From NCBI GenBank assembly GCA_019638595.1, contig JAHBTJ010000003.1, forward strand, positions 186,001 to 250,000: a stretch of 64,000 bases of DNA, written 5' to 3'. Source of the stretch: Chitinophagaceae bacterium. Lineage in GTDB: Bacteria > Bacteroidota > Bacteroidia > Chitinophagales > Chitinophagaceae. Within the stretch, counting starts at the first letter, position 1. Each line of letters opens with the position of its first letter. This document shows positions 47,901 to 55,821 of the stretch, one piece after another. Below the pieces are notes generated by a model that did not search any database, was not told the DNA's origin, and worked only from the letters and a program-made list of their open reading frames with translations. The position numbers and the translations under genes are program-made.

Positions 47901-48560
47901 CTTTTAAACCCAAAAGAAGGGCAGGATGCGTACGCAATACTGAGCTGGAGATGGGCAGGTCTTGATCCACAAAATGGAGATCCAAGAGGGTATTTGGATG
48001 GGAAAGTTACATCAAACTATGATTCTATAGCTTCTTTCTCTAACTATACTGACTTAATTTATAGCGGCTCTGCAAGGCCAACCTGCTTTGGTTCAGTAAG
48101 GAATACATTTAGTTGGAAGGCATTTTCCATATCTATGAATATTACCTACCGGTTGGGATACTTTATTCGTAGAACAAATATTCTAAATTATTCGTCGCTT
48201 TACAATTATTGGGAACAAACAGGATACAGCGATTATCTAAACAGGTGGCAAAATCCGGGCGACGAAAAGAGCACAAATGTTCCCTCGATGCTATACCCGG
48301 GGAACTTCCAGAGGGATGCTTTTTATGCAGCATCCGAAATAAATGTTGAAAGAGGTGACAACATAAGATTTCAGGATATTAACATTAATTATACAACAAA
48401 CCTTGCTAATTGGAAGAAAAATCCTTTTAAATCGGTAAACTTTTATTTGTATCTAAACAATGTAGGAATAATCTGGAAAGCAAACCGAGCAGGCTTAGAC
48501 CCGGATTATGGAATACCGCCCCCTTTCTCTTTTTCTTTGGGAGCGAAAATGATTCTTTGA
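44982..48560 (+). CDS. SusC/RagA-type TonB-dependent outer-membrane transporter with STN signalling domain
   Basis: 1192 residues. Signal sequence about 18-38 (YILLLLLLAILKPAHSQA). The STN/secretin-like domain is about 50-120 (LTNAPLVKAFDIIKQQT, NKEPLPNVLPLLFRGQPFEYRI). A carboxypeptidase-D-regulatory-like domain is about 145-220. The plug domain is about 225-345 with ISIRGISTLYSNMQPLIVVD and a SusC-type ending GNGVIVITTKKG. The rest is the beta-barrel up to residue 1192. The STN domain is what contacts the FecR protein, so this is a signalling receptor that induces its own uptake system. The imported substrate cannot be told; no glycoside hydrolase or peptidase gene is adjacent. Confidence 0.94.
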   Translation: MKKRTLQFCRVKAIFCLKQRYILLLLLLAILKPAHSQANGNPLQDSSLLTMSLTNAPLVKAFDIIKQQTPYRIIYDNSLLKKAVPVTVAVNKEPLPNVLPLLFRGQPFEYRIIDQSIILTPQQSKGGTAHHETGKLTPLAEDTLITGVVMADSSLLPLSGATIQVKETNISTSTDNAGMFRIRIPQQGATLVVSYVEYSTKNVVVKQNAQFPLRVLLIKAPKEIEGVTIVSTGYESLPRERATGSFEKVDNKLFNRSVTTNVLERLDGIVPGLIFNRSLISRGNDESDISIRGISTLYSNMQPLIVVDNFPYSGNISNINPNDVESITILKDAVAASIWGARSGNGVIVITTKKGRFNQKPTIDFNSNITISEKPDLYYIPQFTSSDFIDIEKMLFSNGFYDAELDNTWSYPIISPVVATLADQRSGLLTEAEANSRIERLRSLDIRKDYLKYLYRRSVNQQYALNINGGGENMNYYFSAGYDKNLTTSVGNEFQRVSLKSQINITPVENLNVHVGMLFTQAESKNNSPLATIVPGNGKNVLPPYVQLADAAGNHLATPKIYNSNFLDTVGKENLLDWHYRPLDELNNANNRTQITDYLLNVGIDYQLNSFLSVEAKYQFEKQMTNASDINNLQSFYTRNLINVYTPTDGTASLNSAIPYGGIIDLNNTALISQSGRGQINFNKSFNGNHSINALAGFELRQARTESNRSRTYGYDDGVLSYQNTDFVNLYPTYQGLNGSAPIPNNLYFGYLMDRYISAYGTMSYVYNQRYTLSASARRDASNLFGVETNNKWKPLWSVGGGWQLSNEKFYRSRLVPNLKLRATYGYSGNINNTVTGVLTLNGSQINSLNNLPVYIISNAPNPNLRWETVRMGNIGVDFAFHRNIISGSIEYYQKKSTDLISSIPADPTSGYSYISVNSANLKGNGVDVSILTKNIDRNFKWQTNWLFSYNRNKVTKYLVDYSTASSYAGSIGLLNPKEGQDAYAILSWRWAGLDPQNGDPRGYLDGKVTSNYDSIASFSNYTDLIYSGSARPTCFGSVRNTFSWKAFSISMNITYRLGYFIRRTNILNYSSLYNYWEQTGYSDYLNRWQNPGDEKSTNVPSMLYPGNFQRDAFYAASEINVERGDNIRFQDININYTTNLANWKKNPFKSVNFYLYLNNVGIIWKANRAGLDPDYGIPPPFSFSLGAKMIL

Positions 48561-48582
48561 ACGGTTTTAAAAAAATATTACA

Positions 48583-49971
48583 ATGCAAAGATTAATTATA
48601 AATGTAATGTTGGTGTTGTTGGTAACACTATCAACATCATCATGCAAAAAATACCTGGAGGCGTCTTCCGACAAGTCCTTAGTAATACCAACAAGCATAA
48701 AAGAGCTTCAAGGATTATTGGACAATGAGAAAATGTTTAGCAGCTATATTTCTGTCAGCGACCTGTCCAATGATAATATGTACATTTCGTATAGTGACTG
48801 GTCTGCAATAGAATCAGGCTGGAAACCCAATCAAGACGCTTATATTTGGAATCCGATAACTGATCTAACTATAGATTGGGCAAATGCCTATTCAAGTATT
48901 TTGAATGCGAATGTCGTATTAGGCGTGATTGATGATTTTATTGATACGACAACTACTATTGCCGAAAAAAATCAGGTAAAAGGTTGTGCGTTATTTTATC
49001 GTGCTGCCTATTATTATGAGTTAGCCCAACACTTTTCGCCACCATATTCTCCAGCGTCAGCACAATCAGTCTACGGCATTCCGCTAAAATCAAGTCCAAA
49101 TGTTGAAGACCCTACGATTCGGGCAACTGTTCAGCAAACTTATGATTTTATAATACATGATCTTAAAGCATCAATTCCTCTGTTATCATCTATACAAGCT
49201 GAACCAACCTATAAAACCAGACCTTCAAAAGCCGCAAGCTATGGTCTTTTAAGCCGCTTATACTTATCAATGTCTGATTATCCAAATGCTCTACTATATT
49301 CTGATTCTTGCCTAACGATTTATAATACGTTAATGGATTATAATGACATAAGCTTAGTTGATACAAATTCTAACACGCCTTTTAGAAAATTCAACGCAGA
49401 AGTAATTTTTCAGGCAATATCAAGATACGGCATTGCCGGGTCTACTCTTACCAGAGGAAAAGTTGATACGATTTTGTACGATTCTTATGATGTAAATGAT
49501 TTAAGGAAGCCTGCTTATTTTAGGCCGAATCCAGATGGTTCTTTCAGGTTCAAAGGAAATTATAACGGGTCAGCTTATTCTATTCCCTTTACAGGGATTG
49601 CTACTGACGAGATTTACTTGATCAGGTCGGAATGCTATGCCAGGCAGGGCAAAGTTACTGAAGCGATAACTGACCTTAATAATTTGTTAATCACACGGTG
49701 GAGAGCTGGAACTTTTAGCCCGATAACGGCCTCAACTACGGAAGAAGCACTTAGTAAGATTCTGCAAGAACGGAGGAAAGAACTGTGTTTCAGGCCAAGT
49801 TTAAGATGGATGGACTTACGAAGACTTAATCTTGATAGTAACTACGCCATCACTCTAAACAGAGAATTGAATGGTATAGTTTATACCCTATCTCCAAATG
49901 ACCTGAGATATACTTATTTGATTCCGTCAAGTGTAATTGAAATGAGTAGAATTGAGCAGAATCCTCGTTAG
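48583..49971 (+). CDS. SusD/RagB-type outer-membrane lipoprotein
   Basis: 462 residues. Lipoprotein signal with the lipidation Cys in STSSCKK (about residue 21). The typical SusD start follows (KYLEASSDKSLVIPTSIKELQGLLDNE), with TPR-like helices (LFYRAAYYYELAQHF, KAASYGLLSRLYLSM) and the C-terminal block ILQERRKELCFRPSLRWMDLRRLN. It caps the SusC-like channel and binds substrate at the cell surface. It is 22 nt after susC and is the last gene of this operon. Confidence 0.94.
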   Translation: MQRLIINVMLVLLVTLSTSSCKKYLEASSDKSLVIPTSIKELQGLLDNEKMFSSYISVSDLSNDNMYISYSDWSAIESGWKPNQDAYIWNPITDLTIDWANAYSSILNANVVLGVIDDFIDTTTTIAEKNQVKGCALFYRAAYYYELAQHFSPPYSPASAQSVYGIPLKSSPNVEDPTIRATVQQTYDFIIHDLKASIPLLSSIQAEPTYKTRPSKAASYGLLSRLYLSMSDYPNALLYSDSCLTIYNTLMDYNDISLVDTNSNTPFRKFNAEVIFQAISRYGIAGSTLTRGKVDTILYDSYDVNDLRKPAYFRPNPDGSFRFKGNYNGSAYSIPFTGIATDEIYLIRSECYARQGKVTEAITDLNNLLITRWRAGTFSPITASTTEEALSKILQERRKELCFRPSLRWMDLRRLNLDSNYAITLNRELNGIVYTLSPNDLRYTYLIPSSVIEMSRIEQNPR

Positions 49972-49997
49972 AACGAACCCGATTAAACATAAGGAAA

Positions 49998-50027
49998 GAG
50001 GAAGTATGTATATTGCAATACTTCCTC
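49998..50027. terminator. Hairpin between convergent genes
   Basis: Perfect 10-bp arms GAGGAAGTAT/ATACTTCCTC around a 10-nt loop, in the gap between the SusD-like gene and the convergent DUF6520-like gene. There is no U-run on either strand. Confidence 0.45.
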
Positions 50028-50073
50028 CCTAATTCACCGTGTATAACCCCTAAATAGAGTTGTAAGTCATATT

Positions 50074-50418
50074 TCAATTAGCCTTTCGCCAAACGGAACC
50101 ACCTACTTCGGTGGGTAAAGAACTATTGACATTTAAGGCGTTGTAGAGTGCTGTACCACTTGTAATAATTGGTTTCCCGCTGCCGTTGTCGGTTGCATGA
50201 ATTTTGCAAAAGGCATCAGAACCTTCAGGGCAATTCACAGTACCTGTTTGCTTAGTGTAATTAGCCGAATTTATCCTATCACTGTTAAGTGCCGGATTCC
50301 CAGAAGTCATCACATAATCAAAATCAGCAAGCTTATCACTTTTAAATGCGGTTATGCCAAGGGCCAGTGTAATGGCTGCTATAACTGCAAATATAGAGAG
50401 CATCATTTTGTATTTCAT
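50074..50418 (-). CDS. Small exported protein, DUF6520-like
   Basis: 114 residues from the ATG at 50418; an in-frame TTG three codons upstream lies inside the promoter box. A signal-type hydrophobic segment is at about residues 5-24 (MMLSIFAVIAAITLALGITAF). A short domain follows with two cysteines (NCPEGSDAFCKI), ending in VWRKAN. The layout is that of the small Bacteroidota family DUF6520, whose function is unknown. Confidence 0.75.
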   Translation of the reverse strand: MKYKMMLSIFAVIAAITLALGITAFKSDKLADFDYVMTSGNPALNSDRINSANYTKQTGTVNCPEGSDAFCKIHATDNGSGKPIITSGTALYNALNVNSSLPTEVGGSVWRKAN

Positions 50419-50424
50419 AATCTT

Positions 50425-50432
50425 CAAATTTA
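50425..50432 (-). promoter_or_regulatory. Bacteroidota-type -7 box before the DUF6520-like gene
   Basis: Minus-strand TAAATTTG fits TAnnTTTG and ends 6 nt before the ATG at 50418. This supports that start and a very short or absent leader. Confidence 0.45.
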
Positions 50433-51075
50433 TTAGTTAATAATATTGCCGGCATTTTTGTATTGTATAACAATGGGGCAGGCACTCCCCTTGCAAAAGT
50501 GTGTACTTCTACAATTCTATTCCCTTTTTCCGAAAAATGAGTTAATCCTTAATGTCCTTATTCCGTATTATTATAACGGAGGCGGTTGAGCATTTTAATG
50601 CCAGAGATATCAACATTTTCGGAATGATAAATCCATTCTATAGATATGAACTCTGTTTTGCGCAAGAATAGGGCGACCGGAGTTTCTGTTTGCCTGCATT
50701 GCTTAAAATGGAATACAGACAGGAATTTGTTGCAACAAATTATACGATTGTTTTCAGAAGGGTGTAATTGAAAAGGTATAATTTCTAAAACGTTTTGAAT
50801 TTATCCTTCTTTTGAAAGTAAAGTTCTAAACAATTTTTTAGTTATCCTATAGCTAAAACCGAAAAGTGCTTTTCGGCTAAATAATAATCCTTTTTGGACA
50901 GTTTTACTTAAAAAATAGATGAACAATCAACGCAACTCCATACCTTTCTTTCGTCATGACCGCTTACATACCATTGTTCTTGATTATATTTGCTTGTTAT
51001 TTATTGGTTCATGTATGGTTCTCAAAAAAGACTGGTTTTAAAACAGATTAGCGCCCTGCAAAGCGCACCTGTTTA
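50433..51075. other. Intergenic region of about 640 nt
   Basis: No conserved gene is visible. A possible 31-codon membrane micro-ORF at 50956-51051 is listed separately. No repeats or mobile-element ends were recognised. Confidence 0.4.
50956..51051 (+). CDS. Possible single-helix membrane microprotein (31 aa)
   Basis: From the ATG at 50956 the frame encodes a short peptide with one hydrophobic stretch (IPLFLIIFACYLLVHVWF) followed by a basic tail (SKKTGFKTD), the layout of small membrane proteins. It ends 24 nt before the next gene. Evidence is only composition and position, and chance is quite possible in AT-rich DNA. Confidence 0.25.
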   Translation: MTAYIPLFLIIFACYLLVHVWFSKKTGFKTD

Positions 51076-51807
51076 ATGAATAAGTTAGAAAGGTTTTACG
51101 GTCATCATTCTAACCCCATAATTTCATCATCAATGAAACAGTCAGATAACACCAATTCACTTTTTGAACTGCTCAGAGATTTAGAAGTTGCTGAAACAAA
51201 TCTTGTAAAACTGGAGCGTTTATGGAAAAACATATCGCACATGATGCCAACTGCGCTTGCTTATGGTTCTCCTCCTGAATATGAATATCTGTGCAGATCA
51301 TACAGATTTACCTTACGCCGTCTAACCAAAATTGACGGCTGGTGCCCTTCTGCAAAGCCCGTTGAGGTTGACGAGAGGGCACAGTATGAGTTTGATGCGC
51401 TGAAATTAGATGAAACGAGTCAGACGGTTGGGAGAAAAATAAAAACGAATAAGCCCGGTACGGAACTAAAAAAATATCGCCTTTTACTGAATAGAAAAAG
51501 AAAACAGGTAACAAGAGAAGCAGCGTCTAACTTAATTACTTCAGTTGATTCTTTGATACACATAATGTTGCAGGAGTTGATTTATAGCCGGGACGTTGGA
51601 ATAATCCAGGGCATTTCGAAAGAAAGATGGAGCAAGCTTGACGAGTACATTTCTCAAATAGATTTGTTATTTGGCAGTGCTGAAAGGCCGCTTCTATGGG
51701 ATGACTTAACATATCATTCAAGAGTTGCTCAAAACAATAATGCTTTGGTTATAGCTGACAGAGTGTGGCCGGTTTTAAGGCTTCTAATTATGGTTGCCAT
51801 AAAATAG
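51076..51807 (+). CDS. Hypothetical protein, soluble, helix-rich
   Basis: 243 residues. I recognise no family. There is no signal peptide or membrane helix. The first half looks alpha-helical (SLFELLRDLEVAETNLVKLERLWK). A basic central part (KTNKPGTELKKYRLLLNRKRKQVTRE) is followed by further helices. Length, ATG start and composition support a real gene. It has no operon partner. Confidence 0.65.
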   Translation: MNKLERFYGHHSNPIISSSMKQSDNTNSLFELLRDLEVAETNLVKLERLWKNISHMMPTALAYGSPPEYEYLCRSYRFTLRRLTKIDGWCPSAKPVEVDERAQYEFDALKLDETSQTVGRKIKTNKPGTELKKYRLLLNRKRKQVTREAASNLITSVDSLIHIMLQELIYSRDVGIIQGISKERWSKLDEYISQIDLLFGSAERPLLWDDLTYHSRVAQNNNALVIADRVWPVLRLLIMVAIK

Positions 51808-51967
51808 GAATGTGGGTAGTGTATTTAGTAACCGTGCATGGTTCTCCGCAAGAAGTTTTTTTGTTATTGGGTGACCGTTTTGGATTTATCATGAAGCTGG
51901 GTTTCTTATGGTTATTCACAGTTGTGATAAAATCTTAGTATAAAATATAGTACTCCATCGTCATTAA

Positions 51968-51993
51968 TAAAAAAAGGGCTTAAAGCAGCCCTT
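51968..51993 (-). terminator. Intrinsic terminator overlapping the RadC-like stop codon
   Basis: On the minus strand AAGGGCT/AGCCCTT arms with a 6-nt loop run into a T-rich tract. The stop codon of the RadC-like gene lies inside the hairpin. Confidence 0.75.
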
Positions 51994-52450
51994 CGTCAGC
52001 AAAACTGTAATACCCTTCGGTTGAAACAATAACGTGGTCAAGCAGCTTTAAATCATGAAATTGTGCAGCGAATTTTATTTTTTCCGTTAGTTGTTCATCT
52101 GCCCTACTTGGCCTTAAATTTCCGGAAGGGTGATTATGGGAGATAATAAATCCGCAAGCATTTGCTTTCATCGCTGCCACCAAAACCAGCTTCGGATCTA
52201 CTACTGTACCTACAGCGCTGCCGGTAGAAATATCTACACAGCCAATTACATGATTAGCACGATTTAAAAGGAGGACTTTAAATTGCTCTATGAATTCAAT
52301 TTTGTTTTCGTTCCATATACCGAGCAACAATTTAGCAGCATCGGCGGCGGAGGTTACTTTGGGGCGGTCACATGCTTTTACTTTTGATTTGTAAACCAGT
52401 TCAATTTCGGCAACATTAGTCCATGCGGTAGAGCTCAGTGTACTTTCCAT
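51980..52450 (-). CDS. radC: RadC-like JAB/MPN domain protein
   Basis: 156 residues consisting mainly of the JAB metalloprotease-like domain: a Glu near 52-55, then ISHNHPSGNLRPSRAD with His105, His107 and Asp118, the JAMM zinc-site pattern. RadC proteins of this short type, without the N-terminal helix-hairpin-helix part, are common on Bacteroidota mobile elements. The historical link to recombination repair is doubtful and the true function is unsettled. It is monocistronic, with its own terminator. Confidence 0.88.
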   Translation of the reverse strand: MESTLSSTAWTNVAEIELVYKSKVKACDRPKVTSAADAAKLLLGIWNENKIEFIEQFKVLLLNRANHVIGCVDISTGSAVGTVVDPKLVLVAAMKANACGFIISHNHPSGNLRPSRADEQLTEKIKFAAQFHDLKLLDHVIVSTEGYYSFADEGLL

Positions 52451-52884
52451 AACTCATTATTTAATGGTTTAAAAAATTAATTATGGAACTACCAATGGGT
52501 TAAGGTTGAACTTGCGCAAGGAGGACGCGGAATAAATGAGGGCCCAGTGTACGGGTGTTGTGTTTATGCCGAACTCCTTGACGCATTGTTACAACCCTGA
52601 CCCTAAATTTGTGTAATGAATTAATATTTTCTTTTTATATGCTTAGTATTTGTCTATCAAGTACTGCGCAATAATTGTTTTCGCGCATAAATGCTTTAGT
52701 ACGACCAAAAGCTCTAAGTGCCAGGTAAAAAGAGTGTATAGTAAAGCAAAAACGATCACTAATTGTTTATTCATGTAATTGGTGATAATCTAACGGATAC
52801 TGTTAAGGAAGAGACTGGAAAGATCAAGTACGTTTTTTAAATCCTGCATTCATTTTTTCTTTCACTTGGGACATGTTAACCAGT
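52451..52884. other. Intergenic region of about 430 nt
   Basis: No gene supported. It contains the upstream region of the RadC-like gene and, at its right end, the promoter of the small gene at 52897. Nothing else stands out. Confidence 0.4.
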
Positions 52885-52892
52885 TATCTTTG
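52885..52892 (+). promoter_or_regulatory. Bacteroidota-type -7 box directly before a start codon
   Basis: TATCTTTG fits TAnnTTTG and lies only 4 nt before the ATG at 52897. A TTG lies 16 nt further upstream. The transcript would have almost no leader. Confidence 0.5.
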
Positions 52893-52896
52893 CATC

Positions 52897-53136
52897 ATGG
52901 AAAATATCAGTGTGCTGACGGATTTCCCACTGGATGAGCAACAGTATTATAAAAGGATTACTACCGATGTTTCGGGGCATTATACTATTTACGCTGGTGG
53001 TAATTATGTATACATCTGCAATGAGAAAAACAGAATTATCCGGTTCACGGGGAAAGACCTTTTTATTTCAACTGTAACGCCATCGCAGGTTGAACAATGG
53101 CTGGAGCGACTTCACCGATTATATCCAGGATTTTAA
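52897..53136 (+). CDS. Small hypothetical protein
   Basis: 79 residues from the ATG at 52897; an in-frame ATG eight codons upstream lies before the promoter box and is not used. The sequence is soluble and beta-rich in the middle (GHYTIYAGGNYVYICNEKNRIIRFTG) with a C-terminal helix (PSQVEQWLERLHRLYP). I recognise no family. Confidence 0.55.
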   Translation: MENISVLTDFPLDEQQYYKRITTDVSGHYTIYAGGNYVYICNEKNRIIRFTGKDLFISTVTPSQVEQWLERLHRLYPGF

Positions 53137-53500
53137 TATTTTTTAGTAAATAGCAAGTTGGTGTTTCAATTAATTCCTTTTTTATTATTCCTTTCCGGGT
53201 TTCATGTTTTTAGCACGATACAGGTAATAAAAAAGCAACGCCGCATTTCTACGGCGCTGCTGCAATGTCTTTAGTTGAACGGTTTTAGGACAATTGCTTT
53301 TCCAGGATCAGGATTTAGATCAAGGGTTTTCGGGCTTATCGGATTTAAAGGGTCGGTTTTTCGGTTAGGAAGTATTGGATTTGTTTATGCAAAGTAATAA
53401 CATGGCAGCCTCACAGAAGATAGGACATCATATGATTGTTTTGTCGTCTTTATCCGACGAAGTCGGAAAACTACTACGAAAAAGCATTTTGACCTACCGA
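53137..53500. other. Intergenic region of about 360 nt with the dinB terminator
   Basis: No gene supported. It holds a minus-strand terminator at 53228-53260 and a small hairpin TCCGAC/GTCGGA at 53453-53467 just after the dinB stop. Confidence 0.45.
53228..53260 (-). terminator. Intrinsic terminator, minus strand
   Basis: Arms around CGCCG/CGGCG, extended to nine positions with one mismatch, 8-nt loop, followed by a U-run on the minus strand. It probably ends the VOC-dinB transcript. Confidence 0.65.
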
Positions 53501-54589
53501 TTAAAATAACTTTAATTGATTTTCTGCTTTTGGTTTTTCTTTTGGCAGCACATCAAAATTAGAAATACCTACTCCTAAAAGACGTACTTTCTTGTCCTCT
53601 ACAGGCGCTTTATCCAAAATGGTTGTTACAGTTTGAGTTATAATTTCCTTTGTATTTGTCAGCTCAGTGAGAGAAAGGCTTCGGGTATTAATAACAAAGT
53701 CATGGAACTTAAATTTAACAGTGATAGTCCTGCCTTTTAAATGTTGAAGTCTTTCTGCCAGCCGCTCCGATAGTATTTTCAATTCAGCCAGCATTGCTTC
53801 TTTTGTAGTTAAATCTTCCTGATAGGTATCTTCAACGCTCACAGATTTTGTTTCCCGGTGCGTTTGTACTTCCCGGTTATCAATACCTCTGACGATCTGG
53901 TAATAAAACTTACCGGGCTTTCCAAAGTGGGTTGTCATTTCCGCTTCGGACAGCTTTTTCAGGTCAGCGCCGGTATGCAATCCCATTGCTTTCATTTTTG
54001 CAGCGGTCACCTTTCCTACTCCAAAAAACTTTTCTACAGGCAGCTCTTCCATAAAAGATTCAATCTTTGAAGGCCCGATAAAAGTAAGCCCATCAGGCTT
54101 TTGCATATCCGAGGCGATCTTTGCCACAAACTTATTGATGGAAATACCGGCAGATGCTGTAAGCTGTAATTCATCCTTAATCGCTTTTTTAATCAGCCTG
54201 GCTATTTCTATTGCTGAACCAATGCTTTGTTTATCGGTTGTAACATCAAGGTAAGCCTCATCTAAGGAGAGTGGTTCTATTATATCAGTGTAACGCTGAA
54301 AAATTTCCCGTATATGGCGCGACACAGCTTTGTAAGCATCAAACCTGGGAAATACAAAAATTGCATCCGGGCAAAGCCGTTGTGCTGTTTTGGATGGCAT
54401 GGCAGAACGGATGCCGAATTTCCTGGCTTCATAGCTGGCTGTGGCCACTACGCCACCGCGACCTTCAGGAGAACCGCCGACAACTAAGGGCTTACCGCGA
54501 TACTCAGGAAAATCCCTTTGCTCTACAGAAGCATAAAAAGCATCCATGTCAATGTGAATGATTTTACGATATATTGCTTCGCCATCCAT
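53501..54589 (-). CDS. dinB: DNA polymerase IV (Y-family translesion polymerase)
   Basis: 362 residues from the ATG at 54589. A GTG at 54619 that overlaps the stop of the previous gene is possible but would add ten residues before the conserved start. The Y-family catalytic motifs are clear: HIDMDAFYASVEQRD and PLSLDEAYLDVT carry the metal-binding Asp/Glu residues. YEARKFGIRSAMP and the helix-hairpin-helix part (FFGVGKVTAAKMKAMG) follow. The C-terminus ends with a possible clamp-binding tail (QLKLF). It bypasses damaged template bases. Unlike the ImuB protein encoded nearby, it keeps its catalytic residues. Confidence 0.95.
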   Translation of the reverse strand: MDGEAIYRKIIHIDMDAFYASVEQRDFPEYRGKPLVVGGSPEGRGGVVATASYEARKFGIRSAMPSKTAQRLCPDAIFVFPRFDAYKAVSRHIREIFQRYTDIIEPLSLDEAYLDVTTDKQSIGSAIEIARLIKKAIKDELQLTASAGISINKFVAKIASDMQKPDGLTFIGPSKIESFMEELPVEKFFGVGKVTAAKMKAMGLHTGADLKKLSEAEMTTHFGKPGKFYYQIVRGIDNREVQTHRETKSVSVEDTYQEDLTTKEAMLAELKILSERLAERLQHLKGRTITVKFKFHDFVINTRSLSLTELTNTKEIITQTVTTILDKAPVEDKKVRLLGVGISNFDVLPKEKPKAENQLKLF

Positions 54590-54615
54590 TTGTTTATTTT
54601 CTGCCTGATAAAATA

Positions 54616-54972
54616 TCACTGGAGAAAAGCTATTATATAGCCTTCCGGATCAGCAATGTAAAACTCCCTGCCATAAGGCTGCTCACACAAAGGTTGAACA
54701 ATATCAACAGATTCTTTTAGCAGTTGCGTATATAATGTCTCTACATCATCTATGGAAAACACAATATCCAGATCATTATTTTCTCTTTTGTTTTTTCGCT
54801 CTTCGATATTGGGCTTGCCCAACTTAAGATGGATAGAACATCCGTCTTTGGTAATACCTGCGTAGAAATCTTCATACCGGAACTCCAATTCAAAGCCCAG
54901 CTTCCTGGTATAAAAAGCAATGGCCTGATCAAGATTAGTTACCAGCAACTGCGGACTCATTTTTTTTAACAT
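54616..54972 (-). CDS. VOC-superfamily (glyoxalase/bleomycin-resistance-like) protein
   Basis: 118 residues with the paired beta-alpha-beta-beta-beta layout: PQLLVTNLDQAIAFYTRKLGFELEFRYEDFYA in the first half, VDIVQPLCEQPYGREFYIADPEGYIIAFLQ in the second. This is the size of single-unit bleomycin-resistance or glyoxalase-like proteins. The substrate is unknown. It is directly upstream of dinB and probably co-transcribed. Confidence 0.85.
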   Translation of the reverse strand: MLKKMSPQLLVTNLDQAIAFYTRKLGFELEFRYEDFYAGITKDGCSIHLKLGKPNIEERKNKRENNDLDIVFSIDDVETLYTQLLKESVDIVQPLCEQPYGREFYIADPEGYIIAFLQ

Positions 54973-55052
54973 AGCAGGTATTATTTTTTGAGCGTTACGA
55001 TTGATTATTTGCGTAAAACATTCATAAAGATATGCTAATATTATTGGTTGTT

Positions 55053-55075
55053 TAATGCTAAATTATTTAGTATTA
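55053..55075. promoter_or_regulatory. 23-bp near-perfect palindrome upstream of imuA, repressor operator candidate
   Basis: A 13-bp perfect core CTAAATTATTTAG (55058-55070, odd centre) extends to 23 bp with one mismatched pair. It abuts a TATATTTG box (55074-55081) right before the imuA start. Mutasome cassettes are classically under LexA or a similar SOS repressor. The site is in the right place, but the repressor is not known. Confidence 0.6.
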
Positions 55076-55081
55076 TATTTG
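55074..55081 (+). promoter_or_regulatory. Bacteroidota-type -7 box before imuA
   Basis: TATATTTG fits TAnnTTTG. Only 4 nt separate it from the GTG start of imuA, which implies a nearly leaderless transcript or a start slightly further in. Confidence 0.45.
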
Positions 55082-55085
55082 CTTT

Positions 55086-55820
55086 GTGGATGGAGTACAA
55101 AAAGATATAGTGGCACGCCTGCAGCAGGATATTTTACGCCTGCAAGGGCAGCGACCGGCAAACGACCCGCTTGCTGGAAAAGTTGAGTTGGGCCCGGTAT
55201 TGGATGCTTTTCCTCAACAAGTATTTCCAACAGGTGCAGTACACGAGTACATCAGTGGTTCTCCTGCGGCAACCGCCGCCACTTCCGGGTTTATTGCCAG
55301 TATTTTAGGCAGCCTGATGCAAAACGGCGGATCTTGCGTGTGGATAGGCCCCGAAAAAATAATATTTCCTCCGGGATTAAAAGCCTTTGGCATTGAGCCT
55401 GACCGTGTGTTATTCATTCATTTGAAAAAAGAAAAGGACATCTGCTGGGCGATGGAAACTGCCTTACAGGTGGAAGGGCTGGCAGGCGTAGTGAGTGAAC
55501 TACCTGATCTGAACTTCACTGTTTCCCGCCGCCTGCAACTGGCTGTAGAAAAAAGCGGCGTCACCGGTTTTGTGTTAAGACAGCAACCGCGCAAGCTGCA
55601 TCCTACCGCCTGCGTTGGTCGCTGGCAGATCAGTTCCCTTGCGAGCTATCACCCGGACGAAATGCCCGGTATAGGATTTCCATGCTGGAATGTAGAGCTA
55701 CAAAAAATCCGGGGTGGAAAGCCAGGATCCTGGCAGTTGGTGTGGATGGACGGGCATTTCCTGGCACTACCCGATACATCTCTTATTTCTTCACAAACGC
55801 TTCTGCGAAAAATCGGGTAG
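55086..55820 (+). CDS. imuA: ImuA-like protein of the error-prone repair cassette
   Basis: 244 residues with a GTG start. It has the RecA/SulA-like ImuA fold without a Walker A motif: FPTGAVHEYISGSPAATAATSGF, then GGSCVWIGPEKIIFPPGLKAFGIEPDRVLFIHL. It is encoded immediately before imuB (1-nt gap) and dnaE2, the standard order of the inducible mutasome. ImuA is thought to support recruitment of the error-prone polymerase complex at lesions. Confidence 0.9.
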   Translation: MDGVQKDIVARLQQDILRLQGQRPANDPLAGKVELGPVLDAFPQQVFPTGAVHEYISGSPAATAATSGFIASILGSLMQNGGSCVWIGPEKIIFPPGLKAFGIEPDRVLFIHLKKEKDICWAMETALQVEGLAGVVSELPDLNFTVSRRLQLAVEKSGVTGFVLRQQPRKLHPTACVGRWQISSLASYHPDEMPGIGFPCWNVELQKIRGGKPGSWQLVWMDGHFLALPDTSLISSQTLLRKIG

Positions 55821-55821
55821 C

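Noticed and set aside
53453-53467. TCCGAC-GAA-GTCGGA hairpin just after dinB as a terminator
   Set aside because: No U-run follows on the minus strand; the hairpin at 53228-53260 is the better terminator.
55714-55821. Longer imuB frame starting inside imuA
   Set aside because: The conserved ImuB N-terminus begins at the ATG at 55822; the upstream codons only read imuA in another frame.
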